64,000 nucleotides of DNA from Kaistia soli DSM 19436 (GTDB taxonomy: Bacteria; Pseudomonadota; Alphaproteobacteria; Rhizobiales; Kaistiaceae), in NCBI RefSeq assembly GCF_900129325.1, contig NZ_FQUP01000002.1, positions 793,844 to 857,843 of the forward strand, read 5' to 3'. This document shows positions 16,321 to 24,799 of this stretch, one piece after another. How positions within the stretch are numbered: the first letter of the stretch is position 1; each line of letters begins with the position of its first letter. The notes under the pieces were generated by a model. The model made no database searches. It was not told the DNA's origin and saw only the letters and a program-made list of their open reading frames with translations. Position numbers and translations under genes: made by a program.

Positions 16321-16767
16321 ATGCTGGTCGATCTCGTCCTCGCCATCCTGCATCACCTGCTGGTGTTCAGCCTGTTCGCGATTCTCGCGGTCGAGCTCGT
16401 CTGGCTGAAGCGCGATCTCAGCCTGCCTGGACTTCAGCGTGTTGGAAGGCTCGACATGATCTATGGCGCCGTCGCCGGCGCGGTGCTTGTCGTTGGCATC
16501 TTGCGGGTATTCTTCGGCCTCAAGGGCTATGAGTACTATGTCTCCAGCCATTCCTTCTGGGCCAAGATGGCGGCCTTCGCCGTTGTCGGCCTCCTGTCGA
16601 TCCCGCCGACCTTGCAGATGATCCGCTGGCGGAAGCGGGCCGAGGCCGAGCCGGGATGGCTGCCTTCCGCGCCCGAGGTTGCCGGTGCGCGCCGCTACCT
16701 GCATATCGAAGCGGCGGTGTTCCTGCTGATCCTCGTCTTCGCGGCGGCGATGGCCCGCGGCTATTGA
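16321..16767 (+). CDS. DUF2214 family membrane protein
   Basis: 148-aa protein with four hydrophobic helices (about residues 7-25, 48-66, 83-100 and 128-145) and charged motifs between them (VWLKRDL, RLDMIYG). It matches DUF2214, a family without known function. It probably shares a transcript with the EI24-like gene upstream. Its last 7 bp overlap the 3' end of the convergent EamA transporter gene. Confidence 0.8.
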   Translation: MLVDLVLAILHHLLVFSLFAILAVELVWLKRDLSLPGLQRVGRLDMIYGAVAGAVLVVGILRVFFGLKGYEYYVSSHSFWAKMAAFAVVGLLSIPPTLQMIRWRKRAEAEPGWLPSAPEVAGARRYLHIEAAVFLLILVFAAAMARGY

Positions 16768-17717
16768 GCCGGCGTTGCCTGCGGCCTGATCAGGTTCGCG
16801 AGCACGATCCCGACTACGATGAAGGCTCCGCCTGCAAGGTGGAAGGGGTGCAGGCGCTCGTGGAGGATCAGGTAGGCGAGGATCGCAACGAAGATCGTCT
16901 GCGAGTAAAGCAGCACGCTCGCCTTTGAAGCTCCGAGCGCTTCGATGCTCCAGTTGAAGAGATAATACATGAGCGCGCCGCCCGGAATGGCGCAGTAGGC
17001 CAGAGCGAGCACCCCGCTGGTCGTAAGCGCGGAGCGGGCGCCCGACAGTTCCTCGGCGAGATAGAGGGGCAGCGCAGTCACGGCGCCGGCCGAAAGCAGC
17101 AGCACCAGCAGCGGCATCCGCTCGATCTGGAAGTTCGCGCGCTTGAGCAGCACGGTATAGAATCCAAAAGCGATGGCGCTCGCCACCATCCAGAGTTCCC
17201 CCTGATTGAACTCAAGATGCAGCAGCGTCGATGCCTCGCCGCGGGCCACGATAACAAGTACGCCGATAAAGGCGGAGAGGGCGCCGAGCCCCTGCAGCAC
17301 CGTCATGCGTTCGCCCAGCATGACCCGGGCGATCACCATGGTGGCCAATGGCATCAGCGCCATGATGATGCCGGCCGTAATCGCGTCGGCATGACGGAGG
17401 CCGACATACATAAAGCCCTGGCAGATCGCGAGACCAAGCCCGCCGATGAACAGCAACTCCAGGCCGCGTGTCTTGACGAGGGCCCACATCGGGTCGAATT
17501 GGTGGCGCACAAAGGGATAAAGGATCAGAGCTGCCAGGAGCACGCGCCAGAAGGCGAGCGTCCAGGGCGGCATTTCCGGCGAGATCCATTTGGCCGCGAT
17601 GTAGACGCCGGCCGAAAGAAGCCAGCACAGCACGCCGACGCCGTAAGCGATGCTGGACGGAGCCTCAATGTTGCTCTTGTCCGAAGTGCTGCCGATAGCT
17701 GCCAGATGAATCGCCAT
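16761..17717 (-). CDS. EamA/DMT superfamily transporter
   Basis: 318-aa drug/metabolite exporter-type protein with ten hydrophobic helices arranged as two EamA repeats (repeat 1 ends near LMPLATMVIARVMLGERMT, repeat 2 near LYSQTIFVAILAYLILHERL). The ATG at 17717 is preceded by GGGGAG; a longer frame to 17759 has no such site. Such proteins export amino acids, purines or other small metabolites. The substrate cannot be read from the sequence. Confidence 0.88.
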   Translation of the reverse strand: MAIHLAAIGSTSDKSNIEAPSSIAYGVGVLCWLLSAGVYIAAKWISPEMPPWTLAFWRVLLAALILYPFVRHQFDPMWALVKTRGLELLFIGGLGLAICQGFMYVGLRHADAITAGIIMALMPLATMVIARVMLGERMTVLQGLGALSAFIGVLVIVARGEASTLLHLEFNQGELWMVASAIAFGFYTVLLKRANFQIERMPLLVLLLSAGAVTALPLYLAEELSGARSALTTSGVLALAYCAIPGGALMYYLFNWSIEALGASKASVLLYSQTIFVAILAYLILHERLHPFHLAGGAFIVVGIVLANLIRPQATPAQ

Positions 17718-17838
17718 GCCTCGCTCCCCAAAGCGCTGGTCGACGGCGAACGCTAGCACGGACCGTCGCGCGTCGTCCTGAGTCTTGACTCCCGCGTGAG
17801 AGATCTTGGAACATAAAGAGAACAGGTAGGAGATTCGG

Positions 17839-18153
17839 ATGATCTCTATCTTGGAGAAGCAGTTCGAACGGGCTTCAGCGGCCTATGCCGCCGCCAATGG
17901 CGTCGAGCGCGACCCCGACTGGTTCGTGCTGAAGCTGGTCGAGGAAATGGGCGAACTGACCCAGGTCTGGAACAAGCTCCAGGGGCGCGGTCGGCGCCAT
18001 GGCCGCTCGGAGGAAGAGTTGAAGCAAGCGCTCGCCGATGAGACGGCAGACCTCTTCGGCCATGTCCTGCTGTTCGCCGGGCAGAACGGCGTCGACCTCG
18101 ACGCGGCGATCCTCCGCAAATGGCGCTTTCATCCGGATGAAAACGACGCGTAG
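17839..18153 (+). CDS. MazG-like nucleotide pyrophosphohydrolase
   Basis: 104-aa all-alpha NTP pyrophosphatase-type protein. The metal-binding pattern EEMGE (about residues 35-39) followed by DETADLFGH (about 68-76) fits the EExxE...ExxD motif of MazG and dUTPase-like enzymes. It is much shorter than full MazG and probably acts as a dimer or tetramer on a noncanonical nucleotide. TAGGAG precedes the ATG. It is convergent with nth, 7 bp apart. Confidence 0.82.
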   Translation: MISILEKQFERASAAYAAANGVERDPDWFVLKLVEEMGELTQVWNKLQGRGRRHGRSEEELKQALADETADLFGHVLLFAGQNGVDLDAAILRKWRFHPDENDA

Positions 18154-18160
18154 CTGCGCT

Positions 18161-18868
18161 TCAGCCGATCGTCTTGTCCGGATAGCGGCAGAGATCGGCA
18201 ACGATGCAGACGGGGCAGTCCGGCTTCCGCGCCTTGCAGACATAGCGCCCGTGCAGGATCAGCCAGTGATGGGCGTGCAGCCGGTATTTCGTCGGCACGA
18301 CTCGCTCGAGTTCCGTTTCAACGGCGACGACGTCCTTGCCTGGCGCGAGGCCCGTGCGGTTGCCGACCCGGAAGATATGCGTGTCGACGGCAATGGTCGG
18401 CTCGCCGAAGGCGATGTTCAGGACGACATTCCCGGTCTTGCGCCCGACGCCGGGCAGGGCTTCGAGCGCCGTGCGGTCTGCGGGCACGGTGCCGCCATGC
18501 CGGGCAATGAGCAGTTCCGACAAGCCAATGACGTTCTTTGCCTTCATGCGGAACAGACCGATCGTCTTGATCATGTCGCGAACCCGATCCTCGCCGAGCG
18601 CCACCATCTTTTCGGGCGTGTCGGCTGCGGCGAAAAGGGCGCGCGTCGCCTTGTTGACGCCGGCATCGGTTGCCTGCGCCGAGAGCACGACGGCGACCAG
18701 CAAAGTGAACGGATTGACGTAGAGCAGTTCGCCCTTCGGCTCGGGCTCGCGGGCGGCGAAGCGGGCGAAGAAGGTTTCGACCTCGGCGCGGGTGAACGGC
18801 CGCATGCGGCGCGGGCGGGCGACCGGTCGGGGGCGGGATGGTGGTGCGGGAGGCTGGGATTCCGGCAT
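18161..18868 (-). CDS. nth: Endonuclease III
   Basis: Base-excision-repair DNA glycosylase/AP lyase for oxidised pyrimidines. The helix-hairpin-helix LPGVGRKTGN carries catalytic K144, VDTHIFRV carries D162, and C211-x6-C218-x2-C221-x5-C227 binds the 4Fe-4S cluster. The start is uncertain: ATG at 18868 gives 235 aa with a proline/arginine-rich tail, and the ATG at 18892 would overlap the divergent DUF2244 start by 2 bp. It is in a repair neighbourhood with the Ada-like gene at 19516. Confidence 0.95.
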   Translation of the reverse strand: MPESQPPAPPSRPRPVARPRRMRPFTRAEVETFFARFAAREPEPKGELLYVNPFTLLVAVVLSAQATDAGVNKATRALFAAADTPEKMVALGEDRVRDMIKTIGLFRMKAKNVIGLSELLIARHGGTVPADRTALEALPGVGRKTGNVVLNIAFGEPTIAVDTHIFRVGNRTGLAPGKDVVAVETELERVVPTKYRLHAHHWLILHGRYVCKARKPDCPVCIVADLCRYPDKTIG

Positions 18869-18890
18869 GAGTGATCTATACTGATCCGCC

Positions 18891-19382
18891 ATGAGCGACC
18901 GCAACTCCGATGCACCGGTGGAAATCGTGTTCAAGGCCGAGCTGAAGCCCTATCGCTCGCTCTCGCCGCGCGGCTTTGCCATGCTGCTGATGTTCGTTGC
19001 CGGAACCTGCTTCGCGAGCGGGCTGCTGTTCTGGTCGCTCGGCGCCTGGCCGATCGCGGGATTCTTCGGCCTCGATATTCTGGCGATCCAGTTTGCCTTC
19101 CGCTTGAATTACCGCGCGGCGCGGGCACGCGAATTCGTCGAGATGACGCGCGACCGGATCGAAATCCGCCGCGTCGCGGCCAGCGGCAAAACGGAAGTCT
19201 TCGATTTCAATCCCTATTGGGCGCGGTTCGAGGTCGAGCGCGTGCCGGATTGGGGTATCACGCGCATGATGCTCGCCTCGCACGGCCGCCGCCTCGCCAT
19301 TGGCAATTTCCTGAACCCCGATGATCGCGAGGGGTTTGCCACAGCGTTTCAGGACGCGCTGGCGCGGGTGCGCAGCAACTGA
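18891..19382 (+). CDS. DUF2244 domain protein
   Basis: 163-aa integral membrane protein with two helices near residues 28-65 and a soluble C-terminal part (FNPYWARFEVERV, then GRRLAIGNFLNPDDREGF) typical of DUF2244. Function unknown. Its position divergent from nth and upstream of an alkyl-DNA repair gene is, to my knowledge, common in alphaproteobacteria. Only 22 bp separate the two divergent starts chosen here, so the genes must share or overlap promoters. Confidence 0.85.
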   Translation: MSDRNSDAPVEIVFKAELKPYRSLSPRGFAMLLMFVAGTCFASGLLFWSLGAWPIAGFFGLDILAIQFAFRLNYRAARAREFVEMTRDRIEIRRVAASGKTEVFDFNPYWARFEVERVPDWGITRMMLASHGRRLAIGNFLNPDDREGFATAFQDALARVRSN

Positions 19383-19515
19383 GCGAGTTCGGATCTTCGG
19401 GGCATGACAGCCGGCGAAGATGGCGTGCGAGATGAGGCGGCAAGAATCGGGTGTCGCTGGTGCCGCGCCGATCCTAAGTTGGCAACATAGCCCAGGCATT
19501 TCGGAACCCGACGCC

Positions 19516-20418
19516 ATGTTCAACATCGCATCCGCCCTCGCCAAGGCCGATCCCGTCCCGCCAGCGCCGCATCAGGATTATGAGATCATTCGCCGCGCGA
19601 CCGAGTTTCTGACCGAGCATTGGCGCGAACAGCCTTCGCTGGAACGCCTCGCCGCGCATGTAGGGATGAATCCGCTGTCGCTGCAGAAGCTGTTCACGCG
19701 CTGGTGCGGTCTGTCCCCGAAGGCCTTCATCCAGGCGCACACGCTCGATCACGCCCGCATGCTGCTCGACAGTGACGCCTCGGTTCTCGACACGAGTTAC
19801 GAAGTTGGTCTGTCGGGGCCAGGTCGGCTGCATGATCTCTTCGTGACGCATGAGGCGATGAGCCCGGGCGCCTACAAGGCGCGCGGCGAGGGCGTCGCCA
19901 TGAAGTGGGGCTTCCATGGTTCGCCCTTCGGCTATGCGTTGCTGATGATCACCGATCGCGGCCTCGCCGGCCTCGCCTTCGCCGATCCGGGCGAGGAAAA
20001 GGCCGCGCTCGCCGATATGCAGCGTCGCTTCCCCTGCGCCACCTATGAAGAGGACTGGGAGGCGACGGCGCCCTATGCCGCCCGCGTGTTCGAGCCCTCG
20101 CGCTGGAAACCGGATACGCCGCTTCGCCTTGTCTTCATTGGCTCGGATTTCGAAGTGCGGGTGTGGGAAACGCTGCTGGCCGTGCCGCTTGGCCATGCCG
20201 CGACCTATTCGCAGATCGCCGAGAAGGTGAAGAACAACCCCAAGGCAGCGCGTGCCGTCGGGGCGGCGGTCGGGCGAAACCCGATCTCATTCGTCGTGCC
20301 ATGCCACCGCATTCTCGGCAAATCCGGCGCGCTGACCGGCTATCACTGGGGCCTGACGCGCAAGCGCGCTATCCTCGGCTGGGAGGCCGGCGTCGTTCAA
20401 CAGCCGGCCGAGGGTTGA
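19516..20418 (+). CDS. Ada-like fusion: AraC-type HTH and methylated-DNA-protein cysteine methyltransferase
   Basis: 300-aa protein joining an AraC-type DNA-binding domain (about residues 22-125, SLERLAAHVGMNPLSLQKLF) to an O6-alkylguanine-DNA alkyltransferase domain with acceptor C253 in VPCHRILG. It lacks the zinc-binding N-terminal domain of E. coli Ada that senses phosphotriester methylation. The transfer half should repair O6-methylguanine; whether the HTH half still activates repair genes is open. The start at 19516 is chosen because upstream sequence shows no domain. Confidence 0.88.
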   Translation: MFNIASALAKADPVPPAPHQDYEIIRRATEFLTEHWREQPSLERLAAHVGMNPLSLQKLFTRWCGLSPKAFIQAHTLDHARMLLDSDASVLDTSYEVGLSGPGRLHDLFVTHEAMSPGAYKARGEGVAMKWGFHGSPFGYALLMITDRGLAGLAFADPGEEKAALADMQRRFPCATYEEDWEATAPYAARVFEPSRWKPDTPLRLVFIGSDFEVRVWETLLAVPLGHAATYSQIAEKVKNNPKAARAVGAAVGRNPISFVVPCHRILGKSGALTGYHWGLTRKRAILGWEAGVVQQPAEG

Positions 20419-20442
20419 TGCGGCAGCGTCAGCCGGCATAGT

Positions 20443-20463
20443 CTCCGGGCGCTTCGCCCGGAG
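20443..20463 (+). promoter_or_regulatory. Hairpin overlapping the ribosome site of the YeeZ-like gene
   Basis: CTCCGGGC (20443-20450) pairs perfectly with GCCCGGAG (20456-20463) around a 5-nt loop. The right arm contains the start of GGAGAG, the only good Shine-Dalgarno before the ATG at 20469. It could hide the ribosome site or act as a partial terminator; there is no U tract. Confidence 0.55.
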
Positions 20464-20468
20464 AGCTC

Positions 20469-21350
20469 ATGCAGGACGATCATCTACTCATTTTCGGCAT
20501 CGGCTATTCGGCGCACGCCTTCGCGCGTCGTGCCGCTCATCGCTTTGGTTCGATCACCGGCACAGTCCGCTCGCCGGAAAAAGCAGCGAGGCTCCGCGCC
20601 GAGGGCATTGATGCGCTGGTCTTCGACGGGGTCGAGGCAGCGGACGAGGTTCGCGCCGCGCTCGGGCGCGCCACCCATCTCGTCCAGTCGATCGCTCCCG
20701 ATGCCGCGGGCGATCCGGCGCTGAGAGCCTTCGGACCTGATCTGCGGCTTTCCCGGGCGCTTCGCTGGATCGGCTATCTCTCGACGGTCGGCGTCTATGG
20801 CGATCATGGCGGCGACTGGGTCGATGAGGCCACGCCGCCGCGCGCCGTCTCCGAGCGGTCGCGAAACCGCGTCGCCGCCGAGGCCGCGTGGCAGCAGCTT
20901 GGTGCAGAGATCGACGTGCCGGTCGCGCTTCTGCGCCTTGCCGGCATCTATGGCCCCGGCCGCAACACCTTCGTCAATCTCGCCGAGGGGTCGGCGCGGC
21001 GCCTCGTGAAGCCCGGACAGGTGTTCAACCGCATCCATGTCGATGACATCGCCGCGGTGATCGAGGCGGCGGCCGAGCAGCGCGCGAGCGGCGTCTTCAA
21101 CGTGACCGACGACGAGCCGGCGCCGCCGCAGGATGTTGTCGCCTATGCAGCCGATCTCGCCGGCTATCCGCCGCTGCCCGACATTCCCTTTGAAAGCGCA
21201 TCGCTGTCGCCGATGGCACGCTCCTTCTATGGCGAGAACAAGCGTGTCTCGAATGCGCGGCTTTCGCGTGATCTCAACGTCAGGCTGGCTTACCCGACCT
21301 ATCGTGACGCGCTGGCCGCGCTCTGGACGACAGGGACGTGGCGCGGCTGA
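20469..21350 (+). CDS. SDR/NAD-dependent epimerase-like protein (YeeZ type)
   Basis: 293-aa extended Rossmann protein. The N terminus has GIGYSAHAFARR, a shortened dinucleotide loop, and later come STVGVYGDHGG and AGIYGPGRNT. These match the atypical YeeZ-like branch, whose substrate is unknown. The typical YxxxK pair is not obvious (SRNRVAAEAAW occupies that place), so catalysis may differ or be absent. A hairpin covers its ribosome site. It ends 3 bp before the convergent flavin reductase stop. Confidence 0.82.
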   Translation: MQDDHLLIFGIGYSAHAFARRAAHRFGSITGTVRSPEKAARLRAEGIDALVFDGVEAADEVRAALGRATHLVQSIAPDAAGDPALRAFGPDLRLSRALRWIGYLSTVGVYGDHGGDWVDEATPPRAVSERSRNRVAAEAAWQQLGAEIDVPVALLRLAGIYGPGRNTFVNLAEGSARRLVKPGQVFNRIHVDDIAAVIEAAAEQRASGVFNVTDDEPAPPQDVVAYAADLAGYPPLPDIPFESASLSPMARSFYGENKRVSNARLSRDLNVRLAYPTYRDALAALWTTGTWRG

Positions 21351-21353
21351 GGC

Positions 21354-22103
21354 TCAGACTTTGGAGCCGCCATAGCGCTCGGTACGCACGCTTTCAAACG
21401 GAACGCCGGCCGCCAGCACGAGGTTGGCCGCCGCTTCCACGAAAGGCGTCGAGCCGCAGACATAGGTGAGGGCAGGAAGGCCACCCGCCAGTGCATCGGC
21501 CATCAGGCCCATGTCGATGCGGCCGAAGCGGAGGCCGGGCCTTGCTTGTTCGCGCGTCAGCGTCACGATCACCTTGAGGTTCGGATCCTCGGCGGCGCGG
21601 CGAAGGAGTTCCGTCCGCCAGATGAGATCGTCGTAACGTCGTGCCGAAACGACGAGCACGGCCGGAACCTCCGGCGCGACAACGGCGCGGTGGCGGAGGA
21701 TCGACATCAGCGGCACGAGGCCGGACCCGCCGGCGATGAGCAGGATCGGCCCGCCAAGCGGCCGGTCCCAGATGAAATGGCCGCCGATCGGTCCACGAAG
21801 TTCGATCCGGTCCCCGACCTCGACCACATCGTGGAAGAAGGGCGAGACTTCACCGTCCGGCAGTGCCTCGATCGCAAGCTCAATGGTGCCGCTCGCGTCC
21901 GGCGCTGAGCCGATCGAATAGGAGCGTTGCGCCTGATAGCCGTCGGGCGCCGTCAGGCGGATATCGACGTGCTGGCCGGCCGTGAAGCCGGTCCAACTAT
22001 CTGGCCGCAGGCGGAAGCTCTTGACGGTGGGCGTCTCGGCATGGATCGCCTCGATCACGGCCTCCTGCCAGAGAAGCCGCTTCGGCTGTGCGGAACCGTC
22101 CAT
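21354..22103 (-). CDS. Ferredoxin reductase-type FAD/NAD(P)-binding oxidoreductase
   Basis: 249-aa flavin reductase with FAD motif RSYSIGSAP (about residues 60-68), NAD motif IAGGSGLVPLMSIL (about 123-136) and CGSTPFVE near the end. No ferredoxin [2Fe-2S] domain is attached. The ATG at 22103 lies 8 bp after the stop of the molybdenum enzyme gene, so the two are almost certainly co-transcribed and probably work as electron donor and oxidoreductase. The upstream extension of the frame lies inside the preceding gene and is rejected. Confidence 0.87.
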   Translation of the reverse strand: MDGSAQPKRLLWQEAVIEAIHAETPTVKSFRLRPDSWTGFTAGQHVDIRLTAPDGYQAQRSYSIGSAPDASGTIELAIEALPDGEVSPFFHDVVEVGDRIELRGPIGGHFIWDRPLGGPILLIAGGSGLVPLMSILRHRAVVAPEVPAVLVVSARRYDDLIWRTELLRRAAEDPNLKVIVTLTREQARPGLRFGRIDMGLMADALAGGLPALTYVCGSTPFVEAAANLVLAAGVPFESVRTERYGGSKV

Positions 22104-22111
22104 CGCTGCGC

Positions 22112-22717
22112 TCAATCGCCGGTGAACCGCTGCTCGCGCCACGGGTCGCCATACATGTGATAGCCGCGCAGCTCCCAGAAGCCGCCTTCGTCGCGCTGTG
22201 TGAACTGTAGCCCGTTCACCCATTTGGCCGATTTCCAGAAATAGAGATGCGGCACGAGAAGCCGCGCCGGTCCGCCATGATCCGGCGTGATCGGCTTGCC
22301 CTCATAGGCCGTTGCCACCATCGCCTTGCCGCCGATCAGATCGGCTGTCGGGACATTGGTCGTGTAGCCGTCGAACGAATGGGCGAGTGTGAACGCCGTC
22401 GGCGGATCGATCCCGGCTTCGGCCAGGATGTCGTCGATCATCACACCCGACCAAGCGGTGTTGAACTTCGACCATTTCGTCACGCAATGGATATCGCGCG
22501 TCAGCTTGACATGCGGCAGTTTGGCGAACTCGTCCCAGGTCCAGCGCGCGACCGGCCTGACGCCGTCCTTCAGCGTGAAGCTCCATTTGTCCAGGTCGAC
22601 ACGCGGCGTCGGCCCGGCCGATAGCACCGGAAAGTCCTCGGTGAGATATTGTCCCGGCGGCAGGCGGCCGCTTTCGCCTTCGCTTGGTCGCTTGCCGAAG
22701 AAGCCTCTGGTCGCCAT
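22112..22717 (-). CDS. Sulfite oxidase-like molybdopterin-dependent oxidoreductase
   Basis: 201-aa protein made of the molybdopterin-binding fold of the sulfite oxidase/MsrP family. C78 in DIHCVTKWSKF is the expected molybdenum ligand, and GGPARLLVPHLYFWKSAKWV matches the family core. It has no signal peptide or Tat motif, so unlike MsrP it should be cytoplasmic, and it lacks the C-terminal dimerisation domain of true sulfite oxidases. CAGGAG precedes the ATG. The flavin reductase gene immediately downstream is its likely redox partner. Substrate unknown. Confidence 0.87.
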   Translation of the reverse strand: MATRGFFGKRPSEGESGRLPPGQYLTEDFPVLSAGPTPRVDLDKWSFTLKDGVRPVARWTWDEFAKLPHVKLTRDIHCVTKWSKFNTAWSGVMIDDILAEAGIDPPTAFTLAHSFDGYTTNVPTADLIGGKAMVATAYEGKPITPDHGGPARLLVPHLYFWKSAKWVNGLQFTQRDEGGFWELRGYHMYGDPWREQRFTGD

Positions 22718-22758
22718 GCGGGTGCTCCTGCTGTCCTTGGGGTGAACCGTGTCTCGGC

Positions 22759-23526
22759 TCAGGCGATCGCCGCAATGGCGGAGATGATCTTGGCGAGGTC
22801 CTCTGGCCGCGACAGGCGATGGCCGGCGTCCTTGACGAGGGTCAGGACGACATCGTCCTCGGCGAGATGCGAGACGAGGTCGACAGCGTGGCCCCACGGG
22901 ACTTCCTCGTCGAGGACACCCTGGATGATATGGACCGGCGCGCGGATGGCAATCGGCTTGTCGCCGAGAAGATGGCGGGCGCCATCCTCGATCAGCGCCT
23001 TGGTGATGACATAGGGCGTGTCGGAATAGGCGCTAGGCTGGCGCCACGCGCCCGTCGCTTCCATCTCGGCTCGCGCCGCGGCGCTCATATGCGGCAGGAT
23101 CAGGCTGTGCGTCATGTCGACGGCCGGCGCGAGCAGCACCAGGCCGGCGATACGCCCGCCTCCGCTCTTCGCCTCGGCGAGCGCCAGCAGCAGGGCGATC
23201 CACCCGCCCATCGAGGAACCAACGACGACCAGCGGTGCACCGCCGGCCCTGTCCAGAACCGCGGCCGCCTCTTCGAGCCAGCGCGAAATCGTGCCGTCGG
23301 CGAAATCACCGCCCGATTCGCCGTGGCCGGAATAGTCGAAGCGGGTGATCGCGCGCCCGGTCTCGGCCGCGAAAGCGTCGAGCGCCTCGGCTTTCGAGCC
23401 GCGCATATCCGACATGAAACCGCCGAGGAAGAGGATGCCCGGCGCCCGCCCGGCGCGCTCCAGAATGGCGATCCGCCGTGCGGCCCCGCCGCTGCCGACC
23501 GTGATCTCCGTCCGCGCGAGGATCAT
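22759..23526 (-). CDS. Alpha/beta hydrolase
   Basis: 255-aa serine hydrolase. The nucleophile elbow is GSSMGGW (S105), and D206 (GVLDEEVP) and H236 (DAGHRLS) complete the triad. The oxyanion region is FLGGFMSDM and the DYSGHGES stretch is typical of small esterases/thioesterases. It precedes the molybdenum enzyme gene by 41 bp on the same strand, so the three genes may form one unit. Substrate unknown. Confidence 0.87.
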   Translation of the reverse strand: MILARTEITVGSGGAARRIAILERAGRAPGILFLGGFMSDMRGSKAEALDAFAAETGRAITRFDYSGHGESGGDFADGTISRWLEEAAAVLDRAGGAPLVVVGSSMGGWIALLLALAEAKSGGGRIAGLVLLAPAVDMTHSLILPHMSAAARAEMEATGAWRQPSAYSDTPYVITKALIEDGARHLLGDKPIAIRAPVHIIQGVLDEEVPWGHAVDLVSHLAEDDVVLTLVKDAGHRLSRPEDLAKIISAIAAIA

Positions 23527-23762
23527 ATGTCCACTCCTTGATCACCTTCCGGCCGCTTCCTATCTACGGAAACACCCCAAGCCGGTCCAGTTCCGGTTGA
23601 CTTTCCGGGTCTATTGGCCGATTTTCATCCCCAAGTCAGGGGTCGGAGGACCCGATAGGCCGAGCACGGTTCCCGAGCAGTCATGCCGGGAGCAGTCGCG
23701 TCGGTTGCTGTCGTTTTTCCCTTCGCCCCGATTGCCTGCAATAGCTAGAGGAGTCCGCCCCC

Positions 23763-24302
23763 ATTCGCCGCCCCTTCAAAGCGCCACTTCCTTCCAAGGA
23801 TGGCCCGCGCATCAACCGCGAGATCCGCGGTATTCGTGAGGTCCAGCTGATCGACCAGGACGGCCAGAATATCGGTCCGACCCTGCTCGACGACGCACTT
23901 GCCATGGCTTCTGAGGCCGGCCTCGATCTCGTCGAGATCTCGCCGAATTCCGAGCCGCCTGTCTGCAAGATCCTGGATTTCGGGCGCTTCAAATATCAGA
24001 CGCAGAAGAAGGCCAACGAGGCCCGCAAGAAGCAGAAGATCGTCGAAGTCAAAGAAATCAAGATGCGTCCTGCCATCGATGACCACGATTACGAGGTCAA
24101 GATGAAGGCCATCAAGCGTTTCTTCGAGGAGGGCGATAAGGTCAAGCTGACGCTGCGCTTCCGTGGCCGCGAGATGGCGCACCAGCATCTCGGCATGAAG
24201 CTGCTCGAGCGCGTACGCGACGAGACGGCCGAACTGTCGAAGGTTGAGGCCGAGCCGAAGCTCGAAGGCCGCCAGATGATCATGGTGCTCGCTCCTCGCT
24301 GA
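23763..24302 (+). CDS. infC: Translation initiation factor IF-3, ATT start
   Basis: 179-aa initiation factor that binds the 30S subunit and checks start codon and initiator tRNA. The start is ATT at 23763, with AGAGGAG 9 nt upstream; the protein then reads [20 protein letters not shown], the normal IF-3 N terminus. The first in-frame ATG (23904) would remove most of the N-terminal domain. IF-3 discriminates against ATT, the basis of infC autoregulation in E. coli, and the same control is expected here. rpmI, rplT, pheS and pheT follow in the classical order. Confidence 0.95.
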   Translation: MRRPFKAPLPSKDGPRINREIRGIREVQLIDQDGQNIGPTLLDDALAMASEAGLDLVEISPNSEPPVCKILDFGRFKYQTQKKANEARKKQKIVEVKEIKMRPAIDDHDYEVKMKAIKRFFEEGDKVKLTLRFRGREMAHQHLGMKLLERVRDETAELSKVEAEPKLEGRQMIMVLAPR

Positions 24303-24381
24303 GCGGGTACCTCTTCGGAATTCGTCCGCTTTTCATTGCCGCCGTGATGTGCGGCGATGGGCTGTGGGCGTGACTTGGCGC

Positions 24382-24410
24382 TTGTGCTGGCGAAGCATCG
24401 CCGCTATAAC
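24382..24410 (+). promoter_or_regulatory. Possible promoter for rpmI-rplT
   Basis: TTGTGC, a 17-nt spacer and TATAAC in the 280-bp gap between infC and rpmI. The -10 matches five of six, the -35 is weak. No open gene occupies this gap. It may allow the ribosomal protein genes to be made independently of infC. Confidence 0.4.
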
Positions 24411-24582
24411 CGCGCCGTTTCCGAGCCGCCCGGCGCGAGGGGCTCCCCATATGGGGCTGTTCCTCAGGGCATGCCGCGGCGGTTCATGAATGCTTCCATG
24501 CCGAAGCGGACCGTCCCTCTGCGAATTGCAAGATTCGCGGTGTGGCGGCCGTTCACGTCGGCGCAAATCTGAGGATGTGAAA

Positions 24583-24777
24583 ATGCCCAAGTTGAAGACC
24601 AAGAGCGGAGCGAAGAAGCGCTTCAAGCTCACGGCGACTGGCAAGGTGAAGACGGCCCAGGCTGGCAAGCGGCACGGGATGATCAAGCGCACCGCCAAGT
24701 TCATCCGCAATGCGCGTGGCACCACCACGCTCTCGGATGCCGATGCGAAGATCGTCAAGCAGTTCCTGAACGGCTGA
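24583..24777 (+). CDS. rpmI: 50S ribosomal protein L35
   Basis: 64-aa basic protein beginning [15 protein letters not shown], the standard L35 start, with the family KR-x-HG ([10 protein letters not shown]) core. The ATG at 24583 follows GAGGATG; an in-frame ATG upstream at 24490 is outside the conserved protein. It lies 22 bp before rplT and is presumably co-transcribed with it. Confidence 0.97.
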   Translation: MPKLKTKSGAKKRFKLTATGKVKTAQAGKRHGMIKRTAKFIRNARGTTTLSDADAKIVKQFLNG

Positions 24778-24799
24778 GCCCTGAACCGGAGATAACACC

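Noticed and set aside
22718..22897. N-terminal extension of the sulfite-oxidase-like frame
   Set aside because: The extra 60 residues are arginine-rich and antisense-like, overlap the alpha/beta hydrolase, and a good Shine-Dalgarno precedes the ATG at 22717.
23904..24302. Short IF-3 beginning at the first ATG
   Set aside because: It lacks the conserved N-terminal domain, which is fully encoded upstream from an ATT start.
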